This document shows positions 6,117 through 6,775 of a stretch of DNA of 6,775 bases, piece after piece. Location of the stretch: the NCBI GenBank assembly GCA_934271525.1, contig CAKQRL010000029.1, forward strand, positions 1-6,775, read 5' to 3'. Positions within the stretch are counted from its first letter, which is position 1. The number at the start of each line of letters is the position of its first letter. The translations under genes were made by a program, and so were the position numbers. Under the pieces are notes generated by a model that saw only the letters and a program-made list of their open reading frames with translations, was not told the origin of the DNA and did no database searches. The DNA comes from an uncultured Rhodocyclaceae bacterium (GTDB lineage Bacteria > Pseudomonadota > Gammaproteobacteria > Burkholderiales > Rhodocyclaceae).

Positions 6117-6775
6117 ATGAATTCAAAAAAATTTTCTTTTTCTTTTTTTATTATTTTTATTTCTATTCAAATTGCTTTATTGTTTATTTCTATTCTGCTT
6201 TATATTTACGACCCTTTTCAATTTTTTCATACACCTATTTTTAGAGAAAAAACATTTATGGGCGATATGCGGGTTTCTGCGGCAGGAATTATTGATCATT
6301 ATGATTTTGATTCTATTATCGCCGGCTCCTCTATGCTTGAAAATACTTCTATCAAAGAAGCCGAGCAAATTATCGGCGGAAAATGGGTCAATTTTTCTTT
6401 TGGAGGTTCGCGTTTTGAAGAACGTTTTATTCTATTAAATTATATTTTAAAAAATAAAAAACCTATAAAAAAAATAATTTATGGTTTGGATGCTTACCAT
6501 TTGATTACTCCTCATACAAATGGTATGGCTCTTAAACCTGAGCTTTACGATGATTCTAAAATAATCCGTTTTTTTACACGTTTTACTTATTTTATGAATA
6601 TGCATTTTATTATATGTGCATTAAAATGGGAAAATAATAACGACTGCGTTGGAATGAATGATTTAGATAAAGTTACCCCATGGTACCCAAAAAACAAACA
6701 ATATTTTAACGGTTTTAATAACTGGAAAGAAGAAAGCAAAGAAGAGGCTTTGCGAGCTCTTTATATATTTAAAAA
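6117..6775 (+). CDS. Membrane-anchored SGNH/AlgJ-like protein, 3'-truncated by window edge
   Basis: The gene starts at ATG behind a perfect ribosome binding site and runs open to the window end, giving 219 visible residues. One N-terminal membrane segment (about residues 8-31) probably anchors the protein in the inner membrane with its body in the periplasm. SIIAGSSMLEN (66-76) resembles SGNH block I, with S72 as the likely nucleophile and serine in place of the usual Asp before it. VNFSFGGSRFEE (91-102) resembles the glycine-containing block II, and KKIIYGLDAYHL (118-129) is a following strand and loop. The block with the catalytic Asp/His would be beyond the window. In AlgI-AlgJ and DltB-DltD systems such proteins partner an MBOAT channel and pass the acyl group to a polymer. 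The adjacent MBOAT gene supports that role. An esterase role is possible but less likely in this setting. Confidence 0.75.
   Translation, partial: MNSKKFSFSFFIIFISIQIALLFISILLYIYDPFQFFHTPIFREKTFMGDMRVSAAGIIDHYDFDSIIAGSSMLENTSIKEAEQIIGGKWVNFSFGGSRFEERFILLNYILKNKKPIKKIIYGLDAYHLITPHTNGMALKPELYDDSKIIRFFTRFTYFMNMHFIICALKWENNNDCVGMNDLDKVTPWYPKNKQYFNGFNNWKEESKEEALRALYIFK

Overview
The window is a stretch of plus-strand surface-polysaccharide or cell-envelope genes from a low-GC bacterium. I think it is most likely a Campylobacterota member (Helicobacter or Campylobacter type). The reasons are the strong A/T bias, the first gene's resemblance to the DUF2972 family as I remember it from those genera, and a CysC-like kinase of the kind found in Campylobacter capsule loci. 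This placement is inference. Both end genes are cut by the window edges, and no RNA genes, CRISPR arrays or transposases were seen.

Layout. (1) 2-1483 is the 3' part of a DUF2972-like gene, very A/T rich. (2) 1549-4403 is a compact three-gene operon of visibly higher GC. It encodes a radical SAM/SPASM protein, a fusion of a nucleotidyltransferase with phosphoenolpyruvate (PEP) mutase, and a small kinase of the APS-kinase (CysC) fold. The genes are 4 and 13 bases apart and each has an AAAGGA-type ribosome binding site. (3) A 203-base gap follows, and it begins in a perfect 12-bp inverted repeat whose left arm contains the kinase stop codon. (4) 4607-6775 returns to very A/T-rich sequence and holds an MBOAT O-acyltransferase (AlgI/DltB type) followed by the start of a membrane-anchored SGNH/AlgJ-like protein.

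How they may work together. PEP mutase is the committed step into C-P bond (phosphonate) chemistry. The fused N-terminal domain should attach a nucleotide, probably CMP, to a phosphonate, in the same domain order as Fom1 of fosfomycin synthesis. The CysC-like kinase keeps its P-loop but differs from true APS kinases at substrate-side positions. It may instead add a 3'-phosphate to the cytidylylated phosphonate, as Cj1415 does for cytidine diphosphoramidate in Campylobacter jejuni. The radical SAM enzyme may tailor the phosphonate or its nucleotide form. The product would be an activated phosphonate donor for decorating a surface glycan, which the MBOAT/SGNH pair could also O-acylate. No phosphonopyruvate decarboxylase, other pulling enzyme or proven transferase lies inside the window, so the pathway is incomplete here and its product unknown.
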